In this document: positions 1 to 10,156 of the stretch, in pieces
How positions within the stretch are numbered: the stretch's first letter is position 1
Layout: each line of letters starts with the position of its first letter
Source of the DNA: Thermoplasmata archaeon
GTDB taxonomy: Archaea > Thermoplasmatota > Thermoplasmata > Halarchaeoplasmatales > Halarchaeoplasmataceae
NCBI GenBank assembly: GCA_003551065.1
Contig: PULU01000092.1
Span: forward strand, 1-52,819
Reading direction: 5' to 3'
DNA: 52,819 nt
Position numbers and translations under genes: made by a program
Notes under the pieces: model-generated
Told to the model about the DNA's origin: nothing
What the model saw: the letters and a program-made list of their open reading frames with translations, nothing else
Databases searched by the model: none

Positions 1-311
1 ATAGTTCTGTCATCGCCTTCACGCAGTGCCTCAGCGGCCAGCTCATGGGCGTAAAGCGGTGCATCGAGTGCTTCCGATAATTGTTCAGCCCCTCCAACGT
101 GATCGAAATGTCGATGAGATAGTATTATCCGGTCTATATCGAGTTCATTATCATCAACATAATCGACGACTCGTTTGATCGGACCTGCACCAGCGTCCAC
201 GATAAAATTCTTCTGAGACTTGATTATATAGATATTGGACGAGAACGCCTTGCCAGCTATCCTTTTGACTTTAACTGTAGATCTCTGCGAATCTCTCAAA
301 TGATCGGTCAT
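1..311 (-). CDS. Metallo-beta-lactamase-fold hydrolase, N-terminal part (truncated by window edge)
   Basis: Hand translation from ATG at 311: [43 protein letters not shown]...[42 protein letters not shown]; contains the HxHxDH motif. Absent from the ORF track because it has no stop within the window. Confidence 0.85.
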   Translation of the reverse strand, partial: MTDHLRDSQRSTVKVKRIAGKAFSSNIYIIKSQKNFIVDAGAGPIKRVVDYVDDNELDIDRIILSHRHFDHVGGAEQLSEALDAPLYAHELAAEALREGDDRT

Positions 312-462
312 AGGTTTCCTCCACGTCATCGGGGAATGCACAGGCCGGCAGTTCTTTGCGGGATAGGTGGTACTGGATACACTCGCAGCATATCCCTTTT
401 CTTGGACATCCAGGGTAAGAACAATTACAGTTATCCATATTTTCAGATTTTTGACACTCCAT
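271..462 (-). CDS. Small Cys-rich protein (DUF6485-like)
   Basis: 63 aa, [32 protein letters not shown]; Cys-rich pattern typical of this family. Confidence 0.7.
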   Translation of the reverse strand: MECQKSENMDNCNCSYPGCPRKGICCECIQYHLSRKELPACAFPDDVEETYDRSFERFAEIYS

Positions 463-967
463 AATATCACGATTCGAACTTTGAGTTCATAGGGAGATTA
501 TAAATTTTTTGCGAGGATGAGTTTCAGCAGAACTAACTTTTCAGTCTTATGAAATGGTCTAGAAACGGATAATCTGGTGAATCGATATGAGTAATGGATA
601 TGGATAAGAGAGGCAAATCGATCTGATTTAGTAGATTTTCATTCATCTAGTTTGCTGAGCGTTCGTATAGTAGTCTTGTAATCACAAAGCTACTATGACC
701 ACAGCAGTGATGGGGCGAGGTGCAGGATTTTTTTCGCTATATCCTACAGATTATGGTGCAGGTTTGATGTGCAAGTTCATCCGTCCAACTTGACTGTTTA
801 TAGATTACAGGTAAATCTGAACCGCACTAAAATCGATATTAAATCAAATATAATAAAAAACATATACATTCAAAAACACCGATATATATATATATACAGG
901 TAGTCCTTTATGTATTGTTGAGAGTGATAAGATATCAAGCGATGTCTCTGAAAAGAATAAAGTACGG

Positions 968-1612
968 GTGATGGTGCTCACGATCGTATTGGTGCTGGTG
1001 GTAACCATGTTGATCACAGGGTGTTTGGAAGAGGAGGACCCGATCGAAGTAGAGGTAGATGAAGGATACGATGAGATAGTGATACCGGAGGAAGAGCAAC
1101 CGGATGAAGGAGGACCGGTAACTTATCCACAAAATCAGTCGATAGTGACAACTAATGTGAACAATGAGAGTTCCCTGGAATTTGAAGTGGAACCGAGATC
1201 TCTTAAGAGATCTGATGTTATAGATGCCCGGATCAAACTATCGGCTGAAGGAACATTTGAAGAGGAGTTAGACGTGAGCACTTTTAAGTTTAGAATATCA
1301 GAAAAAGAAGAAAGTGAAAGTCCATTTAATATTGCTCGAATTCATCCAGAGTATAGTCAAATCGATAATGGTGATCGTTGGCCTCATGATGAACAGCGAA
1401 CAGGACGTGCTATGGTAGGACCAGGGAATTTTGCGCACGAAGGTTATGACCTGGATTCAAATGAATTTTCAGTAGAAACGATGCTGTACTGGGAGATAGA
1501 TTCAGAAAATATAGGAGAAGAGTTTACCCTACAATTAGAAGCGATAGTAGGCGGACTTTCGGAGGATGTTTCAGCTACGATAGACATTCATTTAGAAGGT
1601 GGTGAAGAATAA
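968..1612 (+). CDS. Putative exported lipoprotein, paralog 1 of a tandem family
   Basis: Hydrophobic N-terminus followed by LITGC lipobox, then acidic low-complexity and beta-rich sequence; similar to the next two ORFs. Confidence 0.7.
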   Translation: MMVLTIVLVLVVTMLITGCLEEEDPIEVEVDEGYDEIVIPEEEQPDEGGPVTYPQNQSIVTTNVNNESSLEFEVEPRSLKRSDVIDARIKLSAEGTFEEELDVSTFKFRISEKEESESPFNIARIHPEYSQIDNGDRWPHDEQRTGRAMVGPGNFAHEGYDLDSNEFSVETMLYWEIDSENIGEEFTLQLEAIVGGLSEDVSATIDIHLEGGEE

Positions 1613-2667
1613 TGTCAGAGGAGAATAGAATTAGGCTGAAGGTGCTCACGATCGTATTGTTGCTGGTGGTGACGATGGTGGTCGTCGGTTATTATCAGAG
1701 AGAAGATGATGATAAAGAAGAATTGGAGATAGAAAAAGGTTCAGATGAATTGACGATCGAATATTTTCCTTCTGAGGGTGAGGTCGATGGAAGAAATTAT
1801 AACAAAAATAGTAATGCTACTACTCTCGTCGATCAAAATAATATTTTAGCTCTCGAAGTCGAAGTGTGGGATGTTAAAGCAGGTAGTCTATATCAGTATA
1901 TAGATTTAAAAATAAGAGGTGAAGGTAACTTTGAAGAAGATTTTGAGCCAGAAATACTCGAATTGAGAGCTCAGGGTAGAGATGAAGAAAATGCTTCGTA
2001 TAATTCTCATACTTTTTCTCAAGATAGAAATTGGCTAGAGACTGAGAATTGTTCAATTAAATATGATGAGGATTATACATCGCTTGGAAATTCTGGTGTA
2101 GAACCTGCAAAGTTAGGAGCTGATATAGAATCTAACAGATTTTTTGCTGAAAGTCGCTTTCAATGGTCGATACCTGATAGGAATTGGTACGAGTCTTATA
2201 CTCTCGAATTACAGGCGATTTTACATGGATTATCTGAAGAGGTAACAGCTAGTATAGATCTGTCGATAGATGTATACTCACAAGTTCAAGGTATGGAGGT
2301 CGAGACCGATAAAGAGCACTATTATACTAGTGATTACACTTCCGAAGAGGATGCTGAAGAAAACCAGTATTATGTTGAACCAAAACTCTATTACGAGTTC
2401 GAAAATCCGCAAATAGAAGAGGACCATCTCTACGACGTAAAGATATCTTTAAGATTAGATGATGGATGGGAGACTTTCTATGAAGGTGAAGACAAAATCG
2501 TGAATATCTCTTACGAAGCGGATTTTTCTTTGGAAGTCGACGAAGGTACAGAACAGCAGGAATATCAGGTAAGATTCACCATAATTTCGCAGGAGAGTGG
2601 ATGGGAATATGACTCTTCGGAGGATATCGAGATATCATTCTACGTGACAGAAGATGGGGGTGGATGA
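1612..2667 (+). CDS. Putative exported/membrane-anchored protein, paralog 2 with extra C-terminal domain
   Basis: N-terminus MSEENRIRLKVLTIVLLLVVTMVVVGYY similar to paralog 1; shared 'LELQAILHGLSEEVTASID' block; ~125 aa C-terminal extension. Confidence 0.7.
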   Translation: MSEENRIRLKVLTIVLLLVVTMVVVGYYQREDDDKEELEIEKGSDELTIEYFPSEGEVDGRNYNKNSNATTLVDQNNILALEVEVWDVKAGSLYQYIDLKIRGEGNFEEDFEPEILELRAQGRDEENASYNSHTFSQDRNWLETENCSIKYDEDYTSLGNSGVEPAKLGADIESNRFFAESRFQWSIPDRNWYESYTLELQAILHGLSEEVTASIDLSIDVYSQVQGMEVETDKEHYYTSDYTSEEDAEENQYYVEPKLYYEFENPQIEEDHLYDVKISLRLDDGWETFYEGEDKIVNISYEADFSLEVDEGTEQQEYQVRFTIISQESGWEYDSSEDIEISFYVTEDGGG

Positions 2668-3283
2668 ACATATGAATTTATCCGAAGAAGCAAAACCTAA
2701 GTTGATGGTGGTCGCGATCGTAGCGATGCTGGCGGTTACGATGATCGTGGCCGGGTATCGTGATGAGGGAGATCCGATTAAAGTGGTTGAAGGATTTGAT
2801 GAAACAAACCTTGAATATCTACCAGAAGAAGTAATGTCGGAAAATTATCCCGCTGATCCGGCAACTGCACTTACATCTATCAACAACGAGAGTTATATAG
2901 AATTACACGTTGTACCTCGATCTATTGCAGCAACTGGCATCCGGCAAATGATAAGGTTGGTAATTATCGTAGAAGGAATGATAGATGAGGAGCTTGAACC
3001 CGAATATATTCTCTTAGAAAATGAAGTATCCCGTTCTTTCACGGATTTCATGCTTTCGGATACCATGCTAAATAATGAATCGATCTCGGAATATCATCCT
3101 CAAACAGATACTATACGTAGAGTAGGGTCTTATATACACACGAACGAATTCGTTTTTGAGACCTTGCTACAGTGGGACATATACCCGGAGAACTGGGGCG
3201 AACCTTTGACTTTAGAGTTAAAAGCTACACTTGGAGGATTGTCTGAAGAGGTACCAGCAACCGTCAATATTCATATAGAATGA
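2654..3283 (+). CDS. Putative exported/membrane-anchored protein, paralog 3
   Basis: N-terminus LMVVAIVAMLAVTMIVAGYRDEGDPIKVVEGFDE and 'LELKATLGGLSEEVPATVNIHIE' parallel paralogs 1 and 2. Confidence 0.65.
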   Translation: MGVDEHMNLSEEAKPKLMVVAIVAMLAVTMIVAGYRDEGDPIKVVEGFDETNLEYLPEEVMSENYPADPATALTSINNESYIELHVVPRSIAATGIRQMIRLVIIVEGMIDEELEPEYILLENEVSRSFTDFMLSDTMLNNESISEYHPQTDTIRRVGSYIHTNEFVFETLLQWDIYPENWGEPLTLELKATLGGLSEEVPATVNIHIE

Positions 3284-3530
3284 GGATATGAAGGATAAAA
3301 TGTAACGGTTGATGACGAAATAGAACCTACTGATCATGATGTGTATTTTACATGCCCGATGAGGAATCGTATCATTTGAAGGACCTGACAGAACCTCGTT
3401 AGATATTATGATGTCACGTAACAATGTTCACGATATGACAGATGGGCCGTGACGGTGGACCTGATCCACCACACAATCTACCTTAGGGAGATGATACGTA
3501 GTTTGAAGAGAAGTAGTACGGACAACTAGA
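3284..3530 (+). pseudogene. Possible decayed C-terminal domain of paralog 3
   Basis: Translation read past the 3281-3283 stop, with further stops, gives ...DDEIEPTDHDVYFT, resembling paralog 2 'MEVETDKEHYYTS'. Confidence 0.3.
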
Positions 3531-3699
3531 ACAACCATCTTCCTCCCTAAACCCCTCTTCCTTTCCCCTTTCCGAACGATTGTTGATGTTGGATTTATTC
3601 AAAAGCCTCGTTGGTCCCACTCCAAAATTCAGATCTCGGTTCACCATTTAACATAACTTTCCGAAAAGAATAATTACCGTGACCAGTTCAGCATGAACG

Positions 3700-5616
3700 A
3701 TGGGAACGTTTTGTCAAAGATGTGGGACACTGCTTCCTCCAGATAAAAATGGATCGTACTGCCCAAGATGTAAGAGAGGAGGGATCAAGAAACAAAGAAA
3801 ACCGAAGATGATGAAGGATGAAGGCCCAGGATTATTTCCTTTCAAAGATGTTAGAGATGGACAAAAAGAATTCATGGACGATTCTGAACGAGCCTTCTCC
3901 CAGGGAAAAGTTTTGTTAGCACATGCACCCACGGGTATCGGTAAAACTGCAGCTGTACTCACCTCTGCCGTAAAATCAAAAACGGAGAACAAGAAGATTT
4001 TCTTTCTTACCAGTAAACAGTCTCAACATCGTATAGCGATAGATACAGTACAAAGTATGTCCTCATCTATCAACGCCATCGATATAATCGCTAAGCAGCA
4101 CATGTGTCCCAGGGAGGAATCAAAATTACCGTATCCAGTTTTTGAAAAGTTCTGTAGTGAGAAGGGGAAACAATACTGCAATCTATATAATCGAAAGATG
4201 AAAGATGTTTCAAACCAGTTGAAGGAGGACACGTTGCATGTACATGAGATAGTTGAGATGTGTAGTTCAAAAAACGTCTGTCCTCATAAAGCTGCTCTAG
4301 AAACCGGCAAATACGCAGATATAATCGTGTGTGATTACAATTATATCTTTTCGGACATCAGAGACCAGATATTGGAACAACTCGGTCTTGCCATAGATGA
4401 TTGTCTGGTCATAGTCGATGAAGCACACAACCTCCCAGATAGAGTGAGAGGTCACCTAGAGGAAACGATATCAACTCAGGTACTTCAGGAAGCACATGGA
4501 TTACTGAATATGTCTGATCCATCGCTAGCTAGCTTTATCAAAAGGCTGGTCATGGAGTTCGAAGAACTTGATATACAGGAACAACCTATAGAGAAAGAGT
4601 TCCTTGACGGCATTGTAGATGATGCCCTGAAAGGTGGTCTGATCCACGGCAAGGAGTTCGATACACTGCTGAAGGAATTGGAACAAGCAGCTAGTAGATT
4701 AGTAGAAGATGACCCAGCGGCTTCGGCCCCTTGGAGGGTCTTTTCGTTCTTCACTAAATGGAATAACGAGGGTCCTGAGATATTCAGAGGGTATCGACCA
4801 AATCCCCCGACATTCCAGGTGGGATTACTAGACCCTGCATATATGACAGGAGATATATTCTCACAGATCTCCGGAGCTGTTCTTATGAGCGGAACTCTGC
4901 ACCCTGGTGAGATGTACGCCGATCTTTTAGGTATCGACCGACCGATGATAAAAAGGTATGATTCTCCTTTCCCAGAAAAGAACAGAAAGATGATAAGTGT
5001 GAACAATCTCACAACGTCTTATAAAGAAAGAGGCCTACATATGTACCAGGCCTTTGCAAACAGTATCTCTGATGTTGCTAACAATGTCCAAGGGAACGTC
5101 GCTGTTTTCTTCCCCTCATACAATCTTATGGAGAAGGTCTCGAACAGACTCGAACTAGTACATCTCGATAAAGACCTCATACTGGAAGACAGGAGATATT
5201 CGAAGTGGGAAAAGGAAAGACTAGTAGATTCACTAAAACGCTCGGAAAACAATGTTCTGATGGGCGTCCAGGGCGGTAGCCTATCGGAAGGCGTTGACTA
5301 CGAGGATAATATACTTTCAGTCGTAATTATAGCTGGAATACCCTTCCCTCCTCCATCTATCGAATTGGATTCTTTGCAGGACTACTATACCGAAAAGTTC
5401 GGTGAACAAAAGGGTTTTGATTATGCAAGGGTGTATCCTGCTTTGAACCGTGTACAGCAGGCAGCTGGAAGGTGTATCAGGAGTAAATACGATAAGGGAT
5501 TGATCGTACTGATGGATAAACGTTTCAATTACGATATGTATAAAAATAAGATGCCCGATGATTTTGATTACGATATCGCCGATGACCTAAGATCAGAATG
5601 TGAAGAATTCTTTTAG
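3700..5616 (+). CDS. XPD/Rad3/DinG-type superfamily 2 DNA helicase with N-terminal zinc ribbon
   Basis: Walker A HAPTGIGKT, DEAH box (VDEAHN), Cys residues of the Fe-S domain, C-terminal motifs GSLSEGVDY and QAAGRCIRS; N-terminal CQRCG...CPRC. Confidence 0.85.
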   Translation: MGTFCQRCGTLLPPDKNGSYCPRCKRGGIKKQRKPKMMKDEGPGLFPFKDVRDGQKEFMDDSERAFSQGKVLLAHAPTGIGKTAAVLTSAVKSKTENKKIFFLTSKQSQHRIAIDTVQSMSSSINAIDIIAKQHMCPREESKLPYPVFEKFCSEKGKQYCNLYNRKMKDVSNQLKEDTLHVHEIVEMCSSKNVCPHKAALETGKYADIIVCDYNYIFSDIRDQILEQLGLAIDDCLVIVDEAHNLPDRVRGHLEETISTQVLQEAHGLLNMSDPSLASFIKRLVMEFEELDIQEQPIEKEFLDGIVDDALKGGLIHGKEFDTLLKELEQAASRLVEDDPAASAPWRVFSFFTKWNNEGPEIFRGYRPNPPTFQVGLLDPAYMTGDIFSQISGAVLMSGTLHPGEMYADLLGIDRPMIKRYDSPFPEKNRKMISVNNLTTSYKERGLHMYQAFANSISDVANNVQGNVAVFFPSYNLMEKVSNRLELVHLDKDLILEDRRYSKWEKERLVDSLKRSENNVLMGVQGGSLSEGVDYEDNILSVVIIAGIPFPPPSIELDSLQDYYTEKFGEQKGFDYARVYPALNRVQQAAGRCIRSKYDKGLIVLMDKRFNYDMYKNKMPDDFDYDIADDLRSECEEFF

Positions 5617-5620
5617 ATGC

Positions 5621-6058
5621 TTAGTCTTTCTCTTCTTTTAAGAACCTCATCTCGTTCCAGAGGATCTCATGTTCCAGGTCGTTCTTATCTAAGAAATCGC
5701 TGATCTTATTTGTGATCATGTCTATTTCGGATTCTTCCTCATCGATCCTCGGGTAGATAAAGAATTCAACCCTATCTCTATCTATGGGGAAGATCATCCT
5801 ATACCTTGCTTCCCTGTTATGCCCCATAGGTTTCCTGTTCTGCTGCAGATCTTCCAGATTCATCCTGATAAGCATCTCGATATATTCTTCTCCACTGTCT
5901 TCTGGATATTGATCAGCGATATCCATGAATAGATCGAATAACTCGGGAAATATCGGAGCTAGATCTTTGAACTCTACTTCTTCAGCGAACCTGAATAAAC
6001 TGCTCCTCTTTATGATATCGAATTCTTTCTGTTTCATCTGATTCTCAACCCAATTCAA
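5621..6058 (-). CDS. Hypothetical protein, 145 aa
   Basis: Intact ORF immediately downstream of ileS on the same strand. Confidence 0.6.
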   Translation of the reverse strand: MNWVENQMKQKEFDIIKRSSLFRFAEEVEFKDLAPIFPELFDLFMDIADQYPEDSGEEYIEMLIRMNLEDLQQNRKPMGHNREARYRMIFPIDRDRVEFFIYPRIDEEESEIDMITNKISDFLDKNDLEHEILWNEMRFLKEEKD

Positions 6059-6086
6059 TTACCATTATTTAGTGATTTTCGTCCGT

Positions 6087-9000
6087 TCATTCGATAGCTT
6101 CCACCCAGATAGTGATATCCTTGCCATTTATGGACCAATCCTTTTCTAGTCCTTCACCACTACCTTCATCTAGCGTCTCAGAGAGGGTCTCGTTCATTAT
6201 ATAGCTCTTCATCTCCTCAACAGCCTCGTGAAGATCATGATCTCCTTTGTATCTAGTATGTATCTTCTGGGTGTATCCTAGCTCCAGGTCTTTTCTCATG
6301 GTCTGTATCCTTCTGACGACGTCTCTAGCTAGACCTTCGATCTCCAAGTTCTTATCGATATCTACATCCATGAAGACCTTTACCTCTTTACCTTCACTAG
6401 CCGTGTATCCGCTTTTGATATCCTCTAGTATCTCAACATCTTCTTCGGTGATATCGAAGCCGTCCAATTCAGCTTCACCTTCATCTAAAAGATCTTTCTT
6501 CAGTGAATTTGCATCAGCAAACTCGATCAGTTCAGCGACTTTATCAGCATCACCTTTAAATTTTGGTCCTAAAGAGGAATAGTTCGGTTCTATCCTAGTT
6601 TCGGTAAGACCACTTTCATCACCGGAGAAAACGAGTTCCTTGACGTTCAACTCGTCCATCAAAATATCTTTGAATATCTCGCAAGCTTCTTCAAAGGAGT
6701 CGTTCTCAGAGACCACTACTGCCTGGTTTAATGGTTGCCTGAGCTTGATGTTCTCCTGCTGTCTCGCATTCCTACCCAATTCAGCGATCTTTATGACTGA
6801 ATCCATGTGCTGTTCTAAACTCTCTTTGATATACTCTTCATCGCTCTCAGGATAATCCAACATATGCACGGATCCTGGACCATCTTCAGTTTCTTTGAAT
6901 AAAGACTGATATATCCTTTCGGATAAGAACGGGGTAAAGGGTGCCATCACCTGGGTCAGTGTCTTCAAGGTTTCATAAAGCGTATTATATGCACTCTCTT
7001 TTTCCTTATCAGTCCCTTCCCAGAATCTCCTACGACTCCTTCTGAGGTACCAGTTACTCAGATCGTCTATGAATTTCTCTATAGCCCTGGTCGATCTATG
7101 GACTTCGAGCTCGTCTAATCCATCTCTTACTTCATTGATAAGAGTATTTTTCTTGGATATGAGCCATCTATCGATCTGGTCGTTGACCTCGTATTCACCA
7201 GGTTCAAAATCATCTATATTTGCATTGCTGGTGAAGAAGGATACCACATTCATCAAGGTATTCAAGGTCTTACTGATCTTCTCGGATACCAGCTCATCAC
7301 TGAATTTTGTGGATTTCCAAACCGGTGAACTCAGGAAATATACACGAGTAGCGTCCGCACCCAAATTCTCTAGTACTTCCATGGGTTCCACAGCATTACC
7401 TTTGCTCTTGCTCATCTTTTCCCCATCTTCATCCAGCACCAGACCTAGAGTCATACAGCTCTTGTAAGCCGGTTCGTCGAATAAAAGCGAACTTATAGCC
7501 AATAGACTGTAAAACCATCCTCTAGTTTGGTCTAAAGCTTCTGTGATGAAATCTATAGGGAAAGCTTCGTCGAACCCATCTTCGTTCTCAAAGGGATAAT
7601 GAAATTGTGCGAAGGGTGCGCTTCCGCTGTCATACCAACAGTCGATCACGTAATCTACTCTTTCCATGGTTCTGGAACATTCTGGACATTCTAGCTTCAC
7701 CCTATCCACCCATGGTTTATGGAATTCAAAATCCTCTTCTAGCGGTTCTTTAGCTAGATCTTCTAACTCCTCTCGACTGCCGACACAGTGTTCATGCCCT
7801 TCATCACATATCCATATAGGTAATGGGGTTCCCCAGAAACGGTTCCTACTCAGTGACCAATCCTTCAATTCGTCCAGGAAATTTCCGAACCTACCGTGTT
7901 TAAGATGTTCGGGTTTCCATGTCACCATATCATTATTATCTATGAGTTTTTGTTTCTCCTGAGAAGTTCTGATGAACCAGCTTTCAAGGGCATAGTAAAG
8001 TAAAGGAGATTCACATCTCCAGCAGAACGGGTAAGTATGGGTTACAGTCTTTCTTTTGATCAGATCTCCCCTTTCATCGAGGTTTTTCATTATCCCATTA
8101 TCTGCATCTTTAACGAACTGGCCAGCATGATCCGATACAATATTCTTGAATTTACCATCTTCATCGACAGGATTCACCAGTGAAACACCTTCTTCTTTAC
8201 ATAATTCAAAGTCGTCTTCACCGAATGCTGGAGCTATATGGACGATACCCGTTCCTTCTTCTAAACTAACAAAATCAGCATGGGTAACATAGTGACTCTT
8301 ACTATCAGAATCCACATAATCGAACATGGGTTTGTATTCCTTCCCTAAAAGGTCCTCACCTTTCATGGTTTCAAGGACTTCGGCATCTTCGAATATATCA
8401 TCTACAAGCTTTTCTGCAAGATAGTATCTTTCTTTATCATGTTCAACCAAGGCATAGTTCAGATCTTTTCCCACGACAAGAAGAAGATTCGAGATGAGTG
8501 TCCAGGGTGTGGTAGTCCAGGCCAAAAAGTAAGAATCTTCATCTTCCAACTTGAAACGGACATATATCGAGGGGTCTTCCGTTTGTTCATATCCTTGAGC
8601 GACTTCGTGACTTGATAAAGGCGTCCCACATCTAGGACAATATGGGACAACTTTGTAACCTCTCTCTAGAAGACCGTTCTTCCAGTGCTGTTTTAAACTC
8701 CACCAAACACTTTCGATATAATCATCTCTCATGGTCACGTAGGCGTTTTCATAATCGATCCAGAAGCCTATCCTTTCGCTCATATCCTCCCATTCTTTCT
8801 GATACTTGAACACACTCTCTTTGCAGAGTTCGTTGAACCGTTCTAACCCGAACTCCATTATCTCTTCCTTCGTATCTATACCTAACTGCTTTTCGACTTC
8901 GATCTCGACCGGCAGTCCATGGGTATCCCAACCTGCTATATTTGGGACGATCTGATATCCTTCCATGGTCTTGTATCTAAGATAAACATCTTTAGCGACT

Positions 9001-9200
9001 CTCGTCAAAACGTGACCCATGTGCGGCATACCGTTGGCTGTCGGCGGTCCCTCTGTGAAACTGAATTTTTTATCTCTTCCCCTATCTCTAGAGTTCTCTG
9101 CGATATCATGTGATCTCCAGAACTCGAGTATCTCCTCTTCCTTCTCCGGTATCGGCGCATTCTTGTCCAAGGGCTTGAACTTCCCGTTATTTTCACTCAT
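6087..9200 (-). CDS. ileS: Isoleucyl-tRNA synthetase
   Basis: HIGH-like PHMGH, KMSKS (EKMSKSKGN), WDTHGLPVE and TRGWFYSLLAIS. Start moved to 9200 (MSENNGKF), preceded by GGAGGATT; the track starts at 9233. Confidence 0.95.
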   Translation of the reverse strand: MSENNGKFKPLDKNAPIPEKEEEILEFWRSHDIAENSRDRGRDKKFSFTEGPPTANGMPHMGHVLTRVAKDVYLRYKTMEGYQIVPNIAGWDTHGLPVEIEVEKQLGIDTKEEIMEFGLERFNELCKESVFKYQKEWEDMSERIGFWIDYENAYVTMRDDYIESVWWSLKQHWKNGLLERGYKVVPYCPRCGTPLSSHEVAQGYEQTEDPSIYVRFKLEDEDSYFLAWTTTPWTLISNLLLVVGKDLNYALVEHDKERYYLAEKLVDDIFEDAEVLETMKGEDLLGKEYKPMFDYVDSDSKSHYVTHADFVSLEEGTGIVHIAPAFGEDDFELCKEEGVSLVNPVDEDGKFKNIVSDHAGQFVKDADNGIMKNLDERGDLIKRKTVTHTYPFCWRCESPLLYYALESWFIRTSQEKQKLIDNNDMVTWKPEHLKHGRFGNFLDELKDWSLSRNRFWGTPLPIWICDEGHEHCVGSREELEDLAKEPLEEDFEFHKPWVDRVKLECPECSRTMERVDYVIDCWYDSGSAPFAQFHYPFENEDGFDEAFPIDFITEALDQTRGWFYSLLAISSLLFDEPAYKSCMTLGLVLDEDGEKMSKSKGNAVEPMEVLENLGADATRVYFLSSPVWKSTKFSDELVSEKISKTLNTLMNVVSFFTSNANIDDFEPGEYEVNDQIDRWLISKKNTLINEVRDGLDELEVHRSTRAIEKFIDDLSNWYLRRSRRRFWEGTDKEKESAYNTLYETLKTLTQVMAPFTPFLSERIYQSLFKETEDGPGSVHMLDYPESDEEYIKESLEQHMDSVIKIAELGRNARQQENIKLRQPLNQAVVVSENDSFEEACEIFKDILMDELNVKELVFSGDESGLTETRIEPNYSSLGPKFKGDADKVAELIEFADANSLKKDLLDEGEAELDGFDITEEDVEILEDIKSGYTASEGKEVKVFMDVDIDKNLEIEGLARDVVRRIQTMRKDLELGYTQKIHTRYKGDHDLHEAVEEMKSYIMNETLSETLDEGSGEGLEKDWSINGKDITIWVEAIE

Positions 9201-9343
9201 CTGGAATCCTCCAAAAAACAAAATTATAACCATAACTGGGCGGATGGTTTATCTAATAGCTAATTATGATCCTTTCTTGATTAGCTGCCCAGTTCATAGG
9301 AATATCAGATAAGTATTCGATATTTAAATATTACCTATCGGGG

Positions 9344-10138
9344 TTAGTCTTCTTGGATCGACTCTGGTGCATCTGCGAAAGCGATGAGAGAATCTATCTC
9401 CATGAAATGCAGGTCACCAAATATCACAATGCACTGAAGCCCCTCTCCGAAATCGTGGTTTAAGATATCGGTTGGGTAGCCGGCTTTCAATTCTGGATCG
9501 GACGAACCGGCCCTTGCTATCCCAGCTGCGACCGTTTCTTCGTTGATCACTCCCTCTGATAAGGTCTCTTCGAGATGTAGCAGCGCTTCCATGCCTTCAT
9601 TTACCGTCATGAACTCCTCATTCTTTCCGTTTATATCGAGCAGTACCAGAGAGTGTAACCCCAGCTCCTGATTGTTTCTGATCCCCTGGTAAGGACTCTT
9701 TGGATAATTCTCCATTACTTTGAAAAAGGGCAGGGTCACTGTCTTTCCAAATTTGTAATGTTGAACCCCCAATATCGAAGGAGCAGCGGAGAATATCGAT
9801 GATGAATGTATCACCCTAGTCTCGATCCCTTCTTCTACGGCCCTCAACCTTAGATCGACATGTGTAGTAGCTGCCATGGGATCACCTGCTGTCAAAAACA
9901 CAACTTTTTTGTCCCTAGCTTCTTTGATAGGTGACGCCTGCTGTTCAACACCTTCCCTGTCTAATATCTGAATATCGACTCCCAACTCCTTTTCTATCTT
10001 AGTAAGATCTGTTCCTGCTAGATGACTAGTATAGAATTCAGAATACACTACGTCGGCTCTCTGAACGATCTTTTTACCTTTCAAGCTGATATCTTTTTCG
10101 TCGTACAATCCCAAACCGATGAATATTAATTCTCCCAT
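9344..10138 (-). CDS. dphB: Diphthine synthase (diphthamide biosynthesis methyltransferase)
   Basis: MGELIFIGLGLYDEKDISLKG..., LTAGDPMAATTHVDL, tetrapyrrole-methylase-type fold. Confidence 0.9.
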   Translation of the reverse strand: MGELIFIGLGLYDEKDISLKGKKIVQRADVVYSEFYTSHLAGTDLTKIEKELGVDIQILDREGVEQQASPIKEARDKKVVFLTAGDPMAATTHVDLRLRAVEEGIETRVIHSSSIFSAAPSILGVQHYKFGKTVTLPFFKVMENYPKSPYQGIRNNQELGLHSLVLLDINGKNEEFMTVNEGMEALLHLEETLSEGVINEETVAAGIARAGSSDPELKAGYPTDILNHDFGEGLQCIVIFGDLHFMEIDSLIAFADAPESIQED

Positions 10139-10156
10139 CTGTTTTACCTCTTTGAC

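Noticed and set aside
881-898. Short (TA)n run upstream of the tandem paralogs as a possible regulatory repeat
   Set aside because: Only ~18 nt of simple AT repeat in AT-rich intergenic DNA; may be a TATA element but there is no supporting evidence.
3538-3573. Polypyrimidine tract (TCTTCCTCCCTAAACCCCTCTTCCTTTCCCCTTTCC) between the paralog array and the helicase gene
   Set aside because: Could be a terminator or promoter-proximal tract, but there is no repeat, dyad or second example to support a function.
6247-7962. Plus-strand ORFs antisense to ileS (6247..6582, 6640..6855, 7069..7467, 7666..7962)
   Set aside because: Ser/Phe-rich shadow translations of a conserved minus-strand gene; no family motifs.
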